Assembly: GCA_019722365.1 (NCBI GenBank)
Contig: JADFUC010000643.1
Span: 1 to 64,000, forward strand
Direction of reading: 5' to 3'
Source of the DNA: Lithospermum erythrorhizon
Taxonomy: Eukaryota > Streptophyta > Magnoliopsida > Boraginales > Boraginaceae
Length of the DNA: 64,000 nucleotides
In this document: one piece after another, positions 13,741-27,890 of the stretch
Position numbering within the stretch: the stretch's first letter is position 1
Layout: each line of letters starts with the position of its first letter
Translations under genes and position numbers: made by a program
Notes under the pieces: model-generated
Database searches by the model: none
The model's input: only the letters and a program-made list of their open reading frames with translations
What the model was told of the DNA's origin: nothing

Positions 13741-13900
13741 TATTTATATATTATTTGAAACTAAATAACACTATTAATTAGTATACACATATTAACAAAT
13801 CGTCAATTTGATACAATGGTTCCTAGCTTACACGAATTTGAACCAAATAAGTGGGGCGGGCCGTTGGATGGCCCGGTGGGGCCCGGTTCGTTAGCCACGT

Positions 13901-15177
13901 ATAGATCACATTAAGTGTAAGTTTGGTGGTGGACTATTGTGGTTGATGCAAGAATATTTTTTCAATAATTTTTGTAATTGGACGTTGTAAGCATGGTTCA
14001 GAGTTTCTCTTTCGGATATAGTTTCGGAATGTTATAAATAAGAAATGTTTCGAAAATATCTTAGAAATATTTAAGAAACAATGTAAATTTTGGAGACTAG
14101 TATATACTAAAAGATATTTGTTTAAACACAGTTATTATAACAAATATAAATATTCAATCTCATTAACTAAATAAAAATAAAAGAAAATATTTTGAAATCA
14201 ATTATGTAATTTAAAATGCTTCAAATAAAGTTTTAATGAAATTTGTACTTTTAAATAAAATATTTTCATAATTATTAGTATTATTTGAAAAATTGTCTAA
14301 AAGTTAACTCTAAACAGAGGTTAATGTATTAATCAGAATATCTTATCCGTCGATACCCTTGGAAAGTCACAATATAAGGAGACTTCTATCTAGTAGAAGA
14401 TATATTCTCAAAATAAAAAAAATTCAATCTACTTAATCTCAAAATCATATACAAGTATCTTCAATATTTATCTCTTAATTTCGGAATTACATTAACATTT
14501 CGTTTCTATTAATTCAAAGATAGAAACATTTCGGATGTTTCGTAGAAAACGTTTAGAAATTTTTATCCATGATTGTATGTTTTCAGGAATGCTAAATCAT
14601 AAACATGAAGTGTTTCGATCTTATAAAATATTTGGCCTTTGTTTGGTTGATTTTCAAATTCACCAACATAACCGATTTTTGAAAAATCAAAACCACAATC
14701 GAATTTTTGTATCTATAAATCATGTGATTCGATTTGACGGTTTTTTTATTCGTTTTGGACGGTTTTTAGATTCCCGGAATATTAAATATGCTTAAGAATA
14801 TTTTGTTAAAGACAACAATAATTTATCTTACTATATTTTGTTCGGTCTATTATTTCATAGTATCTACCAAAAATAACTAAGAGATCTAGAACACATGTAG
14901 GCAATTGTGAAAAGATCGATATGGTTAATCCTATTTTCATATCTATATATACTATTATTGTTTTACATTTTTAATATATTATTATATATCTATTTAAAAT
15001 ATTCATTCAAGTTATAGTCTGTCTGTTCGGCTCATTTTTTAGGTTCAACAAAATATCAAACAAAAACTAAACCGAACACTAAATAGAAAATTTAAAAAAA
15101 ATAAAACCAAAATCAAATCAAATACTTTTCAAAGTGCTCTAATAGTTCGGGTTAGGTTAACTTAGGCAATTTGAGCG
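13901..15177. other. Intergenic AT-rich DNA
   Basis: There is no recognisable gene. One 86-codon frame (14535-14795) reads through AT-rich sequence without any family likeness. The segment separates the AT-rich dispersed repeat from LTR-like copy B. Confidence 0.6.
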
Positions 15178-17340
15178 GTTTTGTAACTACCTCGGCCCAG
15201 TCGGCCGCCCGGTGCCGTAATCATTATAACTCAATCGTAGCTGAATTACACCGATTTTACCCACTCGCCTTTAAAAGAACTACGCTGCTTTTATCCAAAA
15301 ATTCTGATTTACCATTAAAATCCTAGGAAAAAAAAATAATAGTTTTTAAAATTTACAACTAATGCGCGAGCATCGAACCAACCAACTCTATATATATATA
15401 CAAATATCTCAAAAAAGACAGAATGCCTAAGAAGGCTAAACCGAGTAAATACCGATTCCGAATACAAAATAATTGCCGACAAGATTAAAGTCTGAAAATA
15501 AAATACATAACAATTCTAAACGGTTGACAACACAACAAAACGAGATCACAATAGATATGTGAAGTCAAATATGAATAAATATGTATATACCCAGGACTAC
15601 CTAATAAGGCCATATCATAAAATTTCAAAGAAGGTCTCAGGCATAACATGTCAAGATATAATACAAAGTCTCAATAAGGCACACAATCACCCAGAATAAA
15701 ATCACAGAGACTCAACAACGACTATAACTCTAGTCATCAAACCATCTATCTCTCATATCTCCACAACTATACCAGCCTCTAATGCGCATATGCTCAATCC
15801 GTCTACCGGGCAAGAACACCACCGCAATAAACACCGCCTATACCGTAGTATGCCAACACCAATAATGCACACACAAAGAAAGAGGTCATAGATAATCACT
15901 CATTTTATAATCAAGTATAAGGTCAAACCGCACTTTTATACCGAAGTATAAGGCCAATATCGCCACATATCCCTTGGGCAAGGAAGGAGAGTCACCTAAC
16001 CCCTAATCATCCCAACTATAAAACGTCATATCTAATACTTAAAGCCACCAAAGTCACGCATAATCCTCCAACCAACACGTCCCAAAGAATTCAACTACTC
16101 TATTCCCAAACAATATCAAAGCACACAGCTAAAACGTCTCACAATCAAAAATCAATCAGAACCGCCGGCAAGGCCACAGAAATACAGAAGTGCCGACAAG
16201 GCCACGGAACACAGAAATGCCGACAAGGCCACAGAACACAAGAAACGTAAGTTGAGAGTTCAAGCTATTACTTACCAAGCAAATTCCTCAACGCCACGTA
16301 AAATACAATCACATAATCATATCATGGCTCACACAAATGAATCACACATAATCATACAACAATGACATGTATACTATTCTCACATAATCATACCACAATG
16401 ACATGTTTCACACAATTTAAAGTAAGTACGTAATGTAGCACCCGTGAGATAAGTACTCACCTCTGCTAGCTACCACAAAATCCTCGCGAAATCACAATCA
16501 CGGTAACTGCCCCTTCCCACGATCAACGCCTAACAAAAACACCCGGAAAGTACAATCAAAACCTACTACTATACTTCGCGTTTCTAAGACAAGACACAAC
16601 TCTGGGTGGAACGATTGCTAAACGGTCTAAAACAACCTAATAAGACAACGAAATAACAACCCCTGCCGCATTACAACCCACCGCCTCCTCCCCCTCCTCC
16701 CCTCTAAAAATTTCCACCTTATCACTTTAACATTTCAAATCAACTTATAAGTCATCTTATTTAACCCTCAAGTCCATAAATAACAACCTATACTCCAAAA
16801 TCTCAATTACTACTCAACTTACCAATCACACTTTCTCAACCTAACCCCCTCTAATCGATTATAAATCACAATTCTAACCTTACAACAACTACAATAAGGT
16901 CCCAAATTAACCCCTACACATTTAAAAGTCTTATAAAAAGTCAAACATCAAAAGTCAACTAACCTAGGAAAAAGTCAACCTATCACCATAAACCTCAAAC
17001 AACATCTTAAATCATGAATTAACTACTTATATTCATCATACTACCCATAACAAACTTAAACACAATCAATTCAATTTATACCAAAAGTCAACAAAAGTCA
17101 AATGTTTAAAATCAACCGAAACTCCAACTTCATACCTCAAATTTGTAGGAAAAGCGTGACGGAAAGCTTTGTAACCAACTTCGAGGATCTTAAATAATCA
17201 ACAAAGTGATGTGAAACGGAGGAAAATTTTCTTGTTTGGTTGCAGCTGTCTCGGCCGAAACTCGCAATAAGAAGGAGAAGATTTTTGTGTTGTGTCAAGT
17301 ATGAGAATGTAAGACCAGCCCTTAAGTTTGTAAAGTCACA
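15178..17340 (-). mobile_element. Long LTR-like block, copy B
   Basis: The left terminus 'tgtaactacctcggcccagtc' mirrors the right terminus of copy C. The body is colinear with copy A from about 15560 to 16470, and it has the 'caaaagtcaa' motifs (about 17080) followed by a CATACCT box (about 17133). The array that is eleven units long in copy A is only two units here. No pol sequence lies between copies A and B, so I do not join them as one element. Confidence 0.6.
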
Positions 17341-20300
17341 TACAAGCCAGGCTCACTAAACGAATCGAGTTAACAACCAACTTAACGATAGAACTTATTT
17401 CAAGTATCCCCTGCTACTACTACTAAATCATAAATGTAATTCAAGTTCAAATAAATTATACGACTATTATTATCTAAATTAACCTGAACGACGTATTTGA
17501 GGTGGTTTTGTTTCTTAAATACACTATCTTGGGAAAAGTCAAAAACTAAATATAGGGACGAAAATCAGAAATGATTAATTTAAATTATGACTCTACAAAT
17601 GGGAATTCGCCTATATTTATTGAGTGAAATATTTAAAATTTGTAATAAGCTAAACAGTATCAGGTTACCATATATAATTATCATAATTAGCTATGCGCTT
17701 AATAACTTTGACATATGTTACAAGTCTAATAAAATGATGAAAGACAGGCTCGAAAGGAATGTTGGAAAAATTCCCTACTTAGCAAAGTATCAACTACACT
17801 CCGATATTGTACCATAAGGCATAAGATCGAAAAGAAAAGAAAAAACCTAATAAGTAATTAAAACTTGAAACCATCCAGCTCAACAACTATGAGAATGGAG
17901 AGAGAAATAATATCGTCAAATTGGTCTCCACCGTTGCTCAGATTGATGTTTCCAATAAAAATTAATGAACCAAGCTAATAAGACTTCAAAATTCATAATC
18001 TCATTTCATTCGGCCTTTTCTGAATTTTCTCCAACATCCTCTTATTATTACTGTTTGACATTTAATAAGATGGCCTTGGTGACCCTATTATGCATGTGTT
18101 CAACTTCGTTTACCAATTTCAATTATGGAGTACTACATAAATTCGTGTACTACAAAAAAGGGAACATCATCAGTCAAATTCAAAGTCGTTTTAGTACTAC
18201 AAATTAATCTTCTTAGAGGTATTAATGCTGGTCACATACTCACATGATTGTATGACTTTGATGCCGCAACGAAAATTATATACTCCGTATACAGAGTATA
18301 ATTATGCTTACGAGTTTCGAGAACTACTTTACATAAAATTACATTTCATGTTTCTTTATTAGGTGTTTTATTCGAAAGTATCCTCTCGCCGCTTTCTTTC
18401 TGCCTTCCCTCCACGCCTCTCCACGTTTCTAAATTCTTTACATCATTTATCAATGGGCTATATCATAACTACCCATGAATGCCCTTTTATACACGCATTT
18501 ATAATATTTTAAAGCCGAAACCATGTAGGGAGGCACTAAGAGGAGGTAGAAGATTTTTTTCCTGTTTTACCAGTTTATGCTCTCTCTCGCAATCCATTTT
18601 AATTGACTTTTCTACATATCGAGATAAATCTTTAATCTTTCACTATTTTTATCTATATTATTAAAAAATTAAAAAATTAATATAATGAAAGTATTTTAAA
18701 AGACGAATCCAATTATATAAATTTTATATTTTTAGAATAAGGAATAATTAATGGTCAAAGTTTAATTTCAAAAAAGTCAAACGACAATTAAAGTAGACGG
18801 AGGAAAGCATTGCGAGTAATAAGTTGGGTATCTAAGCATCTCGTAGAGCAATTGCCAATTGCCTCTGCAGTTTTAATTGCCTGAAGCCATTCCTGAATGT
18901 ATCAAACGTATGTATTTAGTATCTTAAAATTATATTTCCAGGCGATTTGTCCCCAATCCTAAGGTCATGCACATAATCACTTTGCGACTAAACCTAATAT
19001 TTCAATTATCGCAACAAAAATACAACTTCATTTCACTATCTATAACCAAATTTACAATTAACTCATGTTAATACATCTGCATGATTGCCTCATCATTTTT
19101 CTTTAAATAAAATTTGTGTGAGGTCTCTTTATTGCTTAATTTATCATATACCCAACTCAAGTTCTAAGTAAGAATCACAATATGATTAGTTGAATTTCCA
19201 AAATGAACCCTCGTATGAGGTATATATGATCATATAGTTGGTTAGTTGATCAACTTATTAGTCCTCATTTAAGAGCATCCACATGATCACAAATCAACTC
19301 ATTGCACATAATCATATGATATTTTTTTCGTTGCTGTTTAAATTAAGCCTAAGATCCTAATGACCACCTAATCCATTTCATTTTTCAATCTCTTTTGTTA
19401 CTTTAATAAAATGAATAACCCTGTATACACTCACAACCAATTGAAAATACTGCATAACCAATTAAAACATTATCCATACTTCATAAATAGTAAATGAGAA
19501 TAACATTATTGAATCGAGTTCGAGCTTTATTGATTAACTCGATTAGGTATACATTTCATTGAATCGGATAAGTATACCGCGTTGTTTAGGGCATCGAGCA
19601 ATTTTTTTTACCTGATTCCAACCCGGATGTCAATTGGACGGTATCGACTACGTCTTATTGGCCAAATATCGAGCACATATATGGTTCAATTTATACATAA
19701 AATGTACAAATATGAGTCACGTTTTAACGGGTATAGGGTCTATGTACTTTATCAAATCAAGTAATCATCCATTTATCTTAAAAGAGAGCAATACTTTATA
19801 TTAGAGTGCCAGTCGATATTCAATCTAACATATAAAAGAATTAATTTTTTGGGTCGAATACCGAACTGGTAATGAATTAGCTGCTCCATTAACAACCCTA
19901 AATGAATAAATAATGGAATGAAAGTATGGGGTGAAATTACAATTACTACGGGCACTATTGCGTTCAACAACTACCCAAAGGGTGCGCTTTAAAAGCGGGG
20001 GCAGACAAAGAGGTCAGCGTCTTTGTTGAAGGACAATGTCAGTCTCATCTCATAAAGGGTATGAAAGGCCCTCATCTTTCTCATACCAAACAAAAGATGT
20101 GAAAGCTCATACCTCCATTATCCCCCTTCTCTCTTTCTCTGTTTCCTATACATGCATTTAGAATACAACATGTAAATGCACATCTTCACCTAGGGCAGTG
20201 GATTGTCAATTAATACAACTGAAAAGAAACCACAATTCTATTCTCTCATCATAGTGCCATCATAGCCTTATGATGGCAGACTGGTCAGACACCCCACCCC

Positions 20301-21150
20301 ACCCCACAACCCCATCTTGAACTTTGTCAATATAAAAAGTGGAGGCAGTAAAGCTTGATGTTAAAAAAAAATTTAATCCTGTGTTTGGCATGGAATTTAT
20401 TGAGAGATAATAATACATTTAACATGCCACAATCCTCTAAAAAAACTTAAAAAAACTTATGTCTGCTTTGGATAAGGAGATCGTATAATCCGCAATCTAA
20501 CAATAAAATAAATTTCGTGGTATGGTTTTTCAAGTAATACGGAGTATTCTATATGGTTGATGATTAGAAACTTTTATAATTACGGTGCTAATCTCTTCTT
20601 ATATTTAGAATTAGGTCCTCAAGAAAATAAAAGATGTGTTTGAGTAATCACTATATGTAAACGATATTTTTATTGTTTTAAAGTATAGACTAAATAACTT
20701 GATTAGTTATCGAAATAGAACAATTATTGATTGAAAATGTATACTACCATCATCATTATCATAAAATCGGAAGATTTGAGTAATTACTTAACAATGTGAA
20801 TTAATCGACTCTTAATTATTTCCATTTAAATAGATTTTGTAGAGATTCAAAATTTTGACACATACATAAGAACGTACGTTGTATCTAAATATGTATATAT
20901 TTTAAACTTTGAAGTGATACATATTAATCATTACTTTGGTAGTAATTTAAGTTGATAGTTTAACTTAGTAATTGAAATTTGTCTTTTAGGTAACTCAACT
21001 TAATTTTTAAACTTTGACTATGTTCATGATCATCAATATCTTAATATATCTTTATTAAGACTATTTAAGAGATATGCCATTTAAATAAGTTATTTTCAAA
21101 CTTATCCTTTTTCATTTAACCATATGATGTTTGTTAACTTCACCTATGAA
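17341..21150. other. Intergenic DNA, no gene recognised
   Basis: AT-rich, with scattered short ORFs lacking family features. It contains a small perfect TACTCCGTATACAGAGTA palindrome near 18281. A less AT-rich block at about 19980-20350 is listed separately under findings. Confidence 0.6.
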
Positions 21151-21151
21151 G

Positions 21152-21343
21152 TATTCCCTCCTATACTTAATATAAGTCGCTTAATCACTTTTTATTTTAT
21201 TCATAATATAAGTCATTTAACCTATTTTATACTACATGTTTCAAATATAACCTTAATTAATGAAATCAAATATTTTTCATAAATGAATAAAGTTTCCAAT
21301 TTTAATACAATCATTTATTTATATTAAATATAGGAAGGAGTAT
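21152..21343. mobile_element. Stowaway-like MITE
   Basis: About 190 bp, bounded by TA and by inverted ends: 'ttccctcctatacttaatat' at the left against 'aaatataggaaggagta' at the right. The interior is AT-rich and non-coding, with internal 'ataagtc.ctta' repeats. Size, TA target and CTCCYTCC termini fit Tc1/mariner-derived Stowaway elements. Confidence 0.75.
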
Positions 21344-23320
21344 TATTAAATTTCTTTATCCTCTTTCCGTCTTGAAAACCAAACAGGGTACTAAAATATT
21401 TTTTCTTGCCTTTTCATGAGTTTGTTTTACTCGGTATTTCTACGTTTCTCTCTCTCCTTCAATCATAAAGCAATCGATTACAAAATGATTTACTGCTATC
21501 TATAATCCTCTCACATCCATCGTTTCTGTTCTGCCAAAAAAGTCCTGTAACCTTCTGCTCCTTTGCATTTATTGCTCTTTTTTCGAGGAATGGGTCATCT
21601 AGGATTCATACATTTCAGACTTCGTCCAAGTGTCAACGTTTGGAATGCTAGCTCATAGATGTTTATGGACCAATATCATGCTTTTTTTTCCGGGTAAAAA
21701 GAAAACCAATATCATGACGTACTAAGAACTCTCTTCCATTCAATTAATATTCCTTTTATCATTCTATTCTTTTTGTATCAATTTAACTGATTAAATAGTA
21801 AAAAATTCTCTTCACATTATAATTAATTATTTCATTTATTAATTGTCTGCTAATAATTTTTTCTATTGATTGATAATTTTTCTATCTTCTTAAAAATTAT
21901 ACAATTAATTATTATTCTTAATAAAATATTTTTCTAAATAATTAAATAAATATAGACAAAGGAAATATAGATCATGTTATGTTTCAAGGTACTTTAGTAT
22001 CTCCATATGCCTTTTATGATTATATATTCATAACACTTTTTATACTGTACTATTTTCAATGTATTTTTAAACTTAAGGCCATCATGCATAATACTTCCCT
22101 TTGATCATTTTTAAACGTTCAATGTGCATAAATTTTGCTTTTTGAATGGAGTACTAGAAATAACTAGAAAGTTTATTTAAAAAGAATTGGATGGAGTACT
22201 ATATTTTACATTCTAGTTATTCCAATTTAATTTCATTGATATTTTCATTTTATTTATTAAATTTCTACCTTTTGATTTCATTAATTAATCTTTCCTTTTG
22301 TGGGGAAAGCTTATTATTTGTATGCTTGCATTTACCATTACTAATGCTTTTAAAAAATTAAACCTCTTGGATATTATGGTGTTTGTACTCTTCATCGATC
22401 TTTCTCGCGTACACATACATTGCATCCTCTGGGTGGATTGGACTAGAGCATAGAACTTGTATGAATTTGGGCCAACATAACCACTAGCACACCATGTTTA
22501 TTGAACTATATTTCAAAATGCATTTTACGTTAGGCTGTTTAAGTTCACTCCTCAACTTCTTTCAAGCATAAATGATGGGTACAAAAATAAAAAGAATTAA
22601 AAAACATAATAATTGATTTTAACTGTACTCTAATGGATTTCGACATCAAGTGGCCAACATAATTGGACTTCTTTTTCTTTCATCTATGGTATGTCCTTTT
22701 AAATATTTTCAATTCTCAACAAAAGTTAGACAATTTTTCACACTATCTATAAAATACGAAGTTTTGATCATGATTACATTTTCATTATATTACGAAAAAT
22801 TTATGAGTTTTTAACACAAGAGAAGAGATGAGCTAACATAAAGTGGAATGAAAATGTCATATCCCAAGAGCAACACACTTTAAAAATAATTCAAAGAAAT
22901 TAATATTATGAAAAAATAAAATGATATTGATTTTATATTTATTAAAACATGAAATAAAAGTGATTGTGAAAATCAATTAGATTGAGGGAGTCACTTGGTT
23001 CGATTTGATATGAGAAGACTTACATAGTCTTATTAATTAGTCGACACTTCCAACACAAATGAATGTAATAGAAGTTGTCAAGTCGAGGTTCGAAATCCAC
23101 TGAAAGCATAGAATCCCCCATATTATATTTGTGGTAGTATTATAGGATCAATATATGGACTTATAATGTTGATTGGTGGCTTCATAAACTTAATTACCAT
23201 TATATTAGTGTGTGTTAGTGCCCAGGTTAGTTAATTGTCAAAATGATCCCATATAATATGTGCAAGTTCACTTTTCCCTCTAAATATGCGGTATGCCCAA
23301 ATAGTCCTGATATTGATTAA
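21344..23320. other. Intergenic AT-rich DNA
   Basis: No gene or complete element recognised. Two 'ggagtact' boxes 47 bp apart (about 22148 and 22195) suggest a tiny MITE relic. Confidence 0.55.
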
Positions 23321-23325
23321 AAAAA

Positions 23326-23563
23326 GGTCCACTTTAGTCCCTCTTTTGACGGAGGCATTAAATTTTGATTTTAAGACACGAGTGCAACACAATTTCAGGC
23401 CAAAATATAATTTTTAACACTTATCATTTATCTCATATTGGAAAAAAAAATTTGCACTTTATTCCCTCATATTGGTCGAAAATATGCACTTTAGTCGTTC
23501 TTTCGTTCAAAATATAACGTCTTCTTCAAAAGAGGGACTAAAGTGCACCTTTTCGACCAATAT
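23326..23563. repeat. Foldback / nested inverted repeat
   Basis: Arms 23469-23496 and 23536-23563 are 28-bp inverted copies (atattggtcgaaaa..gcactttagtc) with two mismatches. A second, outer pair places 'gtccactttagtccctcttttga' (about 23328) opposite 'tcaaaagagggactaaagtg' (about 23526). Such 'actttagtccctc' boxes are common in non-autonomous plant elements. No ORF is supported across it. Confidence 0.8.
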
Positions 23564-25436
23564 CAAAACCAATTGCGTAGATCTTACATTTAGATGGACG
23601 AAAATGCAACTTGTATATACATATTATCTGAGATCATTTGTACAATTTCAGGTGAGCAACTTAGGCTTTTATACCAAGCACTAAACGAATATTTTTGGAC
23701 AGTTAGTTCCCTAAAGGGACAACCAACTGGGGTTATTCCCAACCTTACCTTTTGCTTATAAAAAAAATGAATGTATAAAGCATTTAAAATTGGGGCAAAT
23801 AATACAATATCTATACAGAATATGAGTTATTGCGCATAAACTTGCATAAGTTTATGCAAGGTGAATACCAGCCCGATATGACATCTCTATTCGACGTGAG
23901 TAATATTGTACATTGAATGAGTAAGAGCATTTATATTAGCTTTCCTAAAAAAATTTCTAAAATACATTCTAAGCACTCATTACTTTTTCTTATTTTAGAA
24001 AGAAATTTTTTATGCATTTTAACAATTTTCCTATTATTCGCCCAAAAATATAAAAATTTAGTATTTTAAGATTTTCAATAATGAAAAAGAAAAAGATAAA
24101 TAATATAGTGAGCTTGCACAAATTGAGCCAGGCGCAAATTTTTTGCAATAAGTTATTTTTTAAGTGAAGCTTAAAATATCATTTTATCAATTTTTAATTT
24201 TTTCCAAATTTCCTATTATAGTTTTGCAGAGATGACGCACATGCCTAGCAATCCGCATTTATTTTATGAACAATAAATGAGAATTGTGATTAATATTTGC
24301 ATTAGTTATGAGTAATGTTAAATGACTAATAATATGTACATCAAAAAAGGTCAAACCCTCAATCCTAAGGGTCCTATCCCAGATAGACAGAATCGTGATA
24401 ATTAATTCTTCATAAACCAATCCTTATATTTATGCTATCTGTGAGGAAATGAACTCCACACAACAAATCTATGCGATAAATACCACAACATCCCGCTAAC
24501 CTTACTCACTGAAGCCATACTTCCTGGACTACTGCCCATTATGTCCACTAGCCCCGACTAATAACATGTACACCATCGTGCATAACCATTTCAACATATG
24601 TATCATAACTTTTTCCATAGGATGTGACTATACACTCTCATTAATGTAAAGGCGACATGGAATGTGGGTAAGGGGGCCGACTTTTGCTTATACTCCAGTT
24701 TTATTACTATAATAACTACTCAAGGCATCTTACACATATGTGCCTCTAATTAAAAGTTGCTCTGTACTTGATGTTATCAATTCATACAATATACAAATAT
24801 TAATGCAAGAGCGAGCAAAATTAAATAAATTTAGGTCATCGATAAGGTCCCAGCCATCTGAAAACCAACGCTCTTAGTAATGGTTCGTCTGGAGGAGTAG
24901 TTGAGGTTATACGACATGTCGGTATAAATAATTGATGAGGGTATGCATCCACTCTTCAATAATAATGTTACATTCCTTCTGGGTGGGTGGTGGTCTTTCG
25001 ATTTCATTATATTCTTAATTCTTGCACTTCAAAACGGATGAACTACTGAAATTACCCTCTGTTCTGTCCCATCTACACTTTTATCCACAAATGCCCTCCT
25101 GTTTGCATTTATTTCATGTATATATGTGTCATCAAGTTCATATGCAAATTACACCTTCTCTCTTACCACATCAGATTATTCTATTTCTTTCATAATTTAA
25201 CACCCCAATATCTACCAACGCTACAACAACTAAACATTCATAAAAAATTTTACATTCTCTTTCATCTACATAACTCCATCGCAAATTTTTTTCGATATCC
25301 AAATGATACAAACCTACGCCTATTTATGATTCAAAATAAAAAAATATCGATTTAAAAACAAAAAATAATTTTGGATAATTATTTGGGTAGAAAAGTCATT
25401 TTTTAAAAACAAAGGGACAACTTTATTTTCGGAAGA
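23564..25436. other. Intergenic DNA
   Basis: No gene recognised. The region ends at the left LTR of the next element. Confidence 0.55.
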
Positions 25437-25853
25437 CCGTAAACGTGTAATCCTAAACACACGTGGAAGAGATCGGGGATACTTGTGTGCTACTTTGCAC
25501 TTAAGAAACTAATTAGTGGAACAAGAAAAGGTAAGTTATTAACTATTTGAGATATTTCTGAAAATAATTAATTACTACTGCAAAGAATTAAGCATTTACT
25601 TTTTCTTGAAGAGAAAATAATTCTTTTTGATTGGTTAGTGAAACCTATAAATACTATCTTCCTTGTGTAGTATTTTGTATTTACGAATATCACCACCAAA
25701 GTTGAGGATTAAAATAGAGAGATTTACAGAGACTCGAAAGAAAAATATTCTAAGAGACTTATAATCGGCGGCTTTCATGCTTCATGCTTAAAAAAATCCA
25801 ATCGGTGGATATCTTGTTTCTAGATATTTGAGTGTATTAGCACATCAATCAAG
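25437..25853 (+). repeat. 5' LTR of the small LTR element
   Basis: This is the left direct repeat. The right end was set where the PBS-like box begins. Weak similarity to the right copy continues further (see findings), so the true LTR may reach about 25960. Confidence 0.65.
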
Positions 25854-27469
25854 CAGTGGTGTATCAGATTGGGTCAAGTCACGTAACAATTATTACGGTG
25901 ATTATTAGTGGATTCACAAAGCTGTATTCTCACATCATGCGAACTGCAGAAATCAATTACGAGATCAATCATGACAGATTCAGCAACTGCACTGGATTTA
26001 TACCAGTCAAATTGCTGAGCATCACTTCGATTAGCATCGTGTCATCAGGTATCCTGGCGCGATCCGAAGCTATTGTCAATTAAGCGAGGCTGCCAATAAC
26101 GATGTAGGATTTGTAACAATTGTACTTAGCTGCCAAGTACGATCGTGAAAACTATTCAGAATGTTGTATGACTGTCTGAAAGAATGGTGTTATACAAGGC
26201 GCCAAATGCCAGTCGGACTATCACGTGGTGGAAGATGGAATTGTCTCTGATTTGATCTTAGAGCAATCTTATGTTGTCGGCCGATTTCTTGAAAAAGTTC
26301 GCCTCAAGACAGCGTCCTTAGAGATTTTGCATGCACGTTGACCGCACAACACAAGTTATCGCTTAAATATCTTGTCAGCGGCCATCGAGAACACGAAAGA
26401 TTCCTCGGAGAAAAATTTGGTAGACACGGGTGACGCGAAGTTTTGAGGGTTTATCTAAACGTCAGATATGTAAAGCATCGAGGATTAGATTTGTTGCCCG
26501 TGACCACGGACTAATCTCGCTTTTAGAACGGATTTCAAGTACAACTTAGAATCATGTGGATTCATCGATCAAGCCGAGGTCACGGCGAGTGATACTTAAT
26601 GAAGCACAGTTCAAAGCTAGATTTTGCTGCGTGATTCACTTCCGCACGTGAAAGATATGATGAAGGCCACAAAATAAGTCTAGTGGATTCATTGCCGGTG
26701 TTTTTCAAAGTGGTAAGATTGTTAAAAGTGTGTCACGATGGGAGACTCAGAGTCTTCCAAAAGGATTCACAACAAGTATAGTAGATCGCTTGTAGGAATG
26801 GCTAGAAGAACTCTCATGTGGAGATCGTGACAAAACCCATGGGCTGGAAATCGGCTTTTGCAGTTTCTCTAGTGGTAGAAATGATTGTCGTGGATGTATG
26901 GAGTTTCTTGGCTATAGAAACATTTGTTTAAAGTCCTAGGTCAAGTACGCGAGATACCTCGAAGCTCCCATTACCATTGCATGCAACCGGCGGCGTGTCA
27001 GAAGTTATCATCACGGGTTACCTAATATGGTTTCAAAAGCGCGCAGTAAAGAGGGCTCCAACTTCTTAAGATTTAGCTAATCGAAAAAATAATTAATGAA
27101 TCGATTAAGCGGAGTTGTCCGAGGGAAAGAAGCAGTAGATTCATTAATGGCCAATCGCTCGAGGATTTCCCAAGGTACCTCAAGAAGACGAGTAAGACTG
27201 CAGTAAAGATACCTCGAGAAGATCAATATCCGTAAAAAGAGAGAAAGCACGGTGTTGTTTGAATGTGCTGGAAATTCCAACAGGGCAAAGGATTTTGCTA
27301 TGTCTCTTCGATAGTCAAGTTGATGACATTCAAGATTGTACTTGGATTGGTGAAAATGTCATCAGAAGTTAGGTTTCAGCCTAAGCCGGGAGAGCTGGGA
27401 CGTACTTAACTCGTATGAGTCATGGATATCGAGATCAAGACCGTTGTTTAGTCTTCAAGTGGGAGAGAT

Positions 27470-27890
27470 TGTTAAACGTGGTGAATCCTAAACACAGCGA
27501 AGAGACCATATTACGCTAAGCATTGCACTTAAAGAACTAATTGGGGAACAAGAAAAGAAAGCTTATTACCTATTCGAGACTTTTCTTTGGGGGAATAATT
27601 AATTACTATTCATTGCAAGTAATTACGTGACTTTTTCTTGAAGAGAAAGTAATTTTTTTATATTGATTAGTGAAACCTATAAAACATCATCATCTTCTTG
27701 GGCGTAGTATTTGTGTGTAACATATCACAACCCCAAAACATGTGAGATTAAAATGTAGACATATCTTACGAGACCAAGAAAAGAAAAATATTACGAGAGA
27801 TTTGTAATTAGAGTTTTCATGTCTATGAGAAAACACTCAATTGAGATATAGTATCTTGTTTCTAGGATATTTGAGCTTATTAGCAATTCT
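27470..27890 (+). repeat. 3' LTR of the small LTR element
   Basis: It starts at TG directly after the polypurine tract. It is homologous to 25437-25853, with many substitutions and small indels, so the insertion is not recent. Confidence 0.65.

Larger units (their letters stand above)
12050..13900. mobile_element. AT-rich dispersed repeat with GGCCCG-rich ends, copy 1
   Basis: The core (about 12960-13300) matches the reverse complement of 47640-48090 closely. An example is 'attatacaagttg' plus 'ttacattttccttaca' and 'taaataataaagtct'. The outer parts are GC-rich with 'gggcccgag', 'ggcccggcccaatcc' and 'ggatggcccggtgggg'. No ORF is present. It looks like a non-autonomous element, but I could not fix terminal repeats or target-site duplications, so the class is unknown. 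Confidence 0.6.

Noticed and set aside
7050..17340. Copies A and B as the two LTRs of one intact element
   Set aside because: They are colinear, but the sequence between them has no gag or pol and no primer-binding site or polypurine tract next to either copy. Independent solo LTRs fit better.
20262..20280. 'catcatagccttatgatgg' small stem, considered as a microRNA precursor
   Set aside because: The stem is only about 7 bp and no known mature miRNA sequence is present nearby.
23085..23105. 'aggttcgaaatcc', like a tRNA/SINE B box
   Set aside because: No A box at the right distance and no cloverleaf can be drawn around it.
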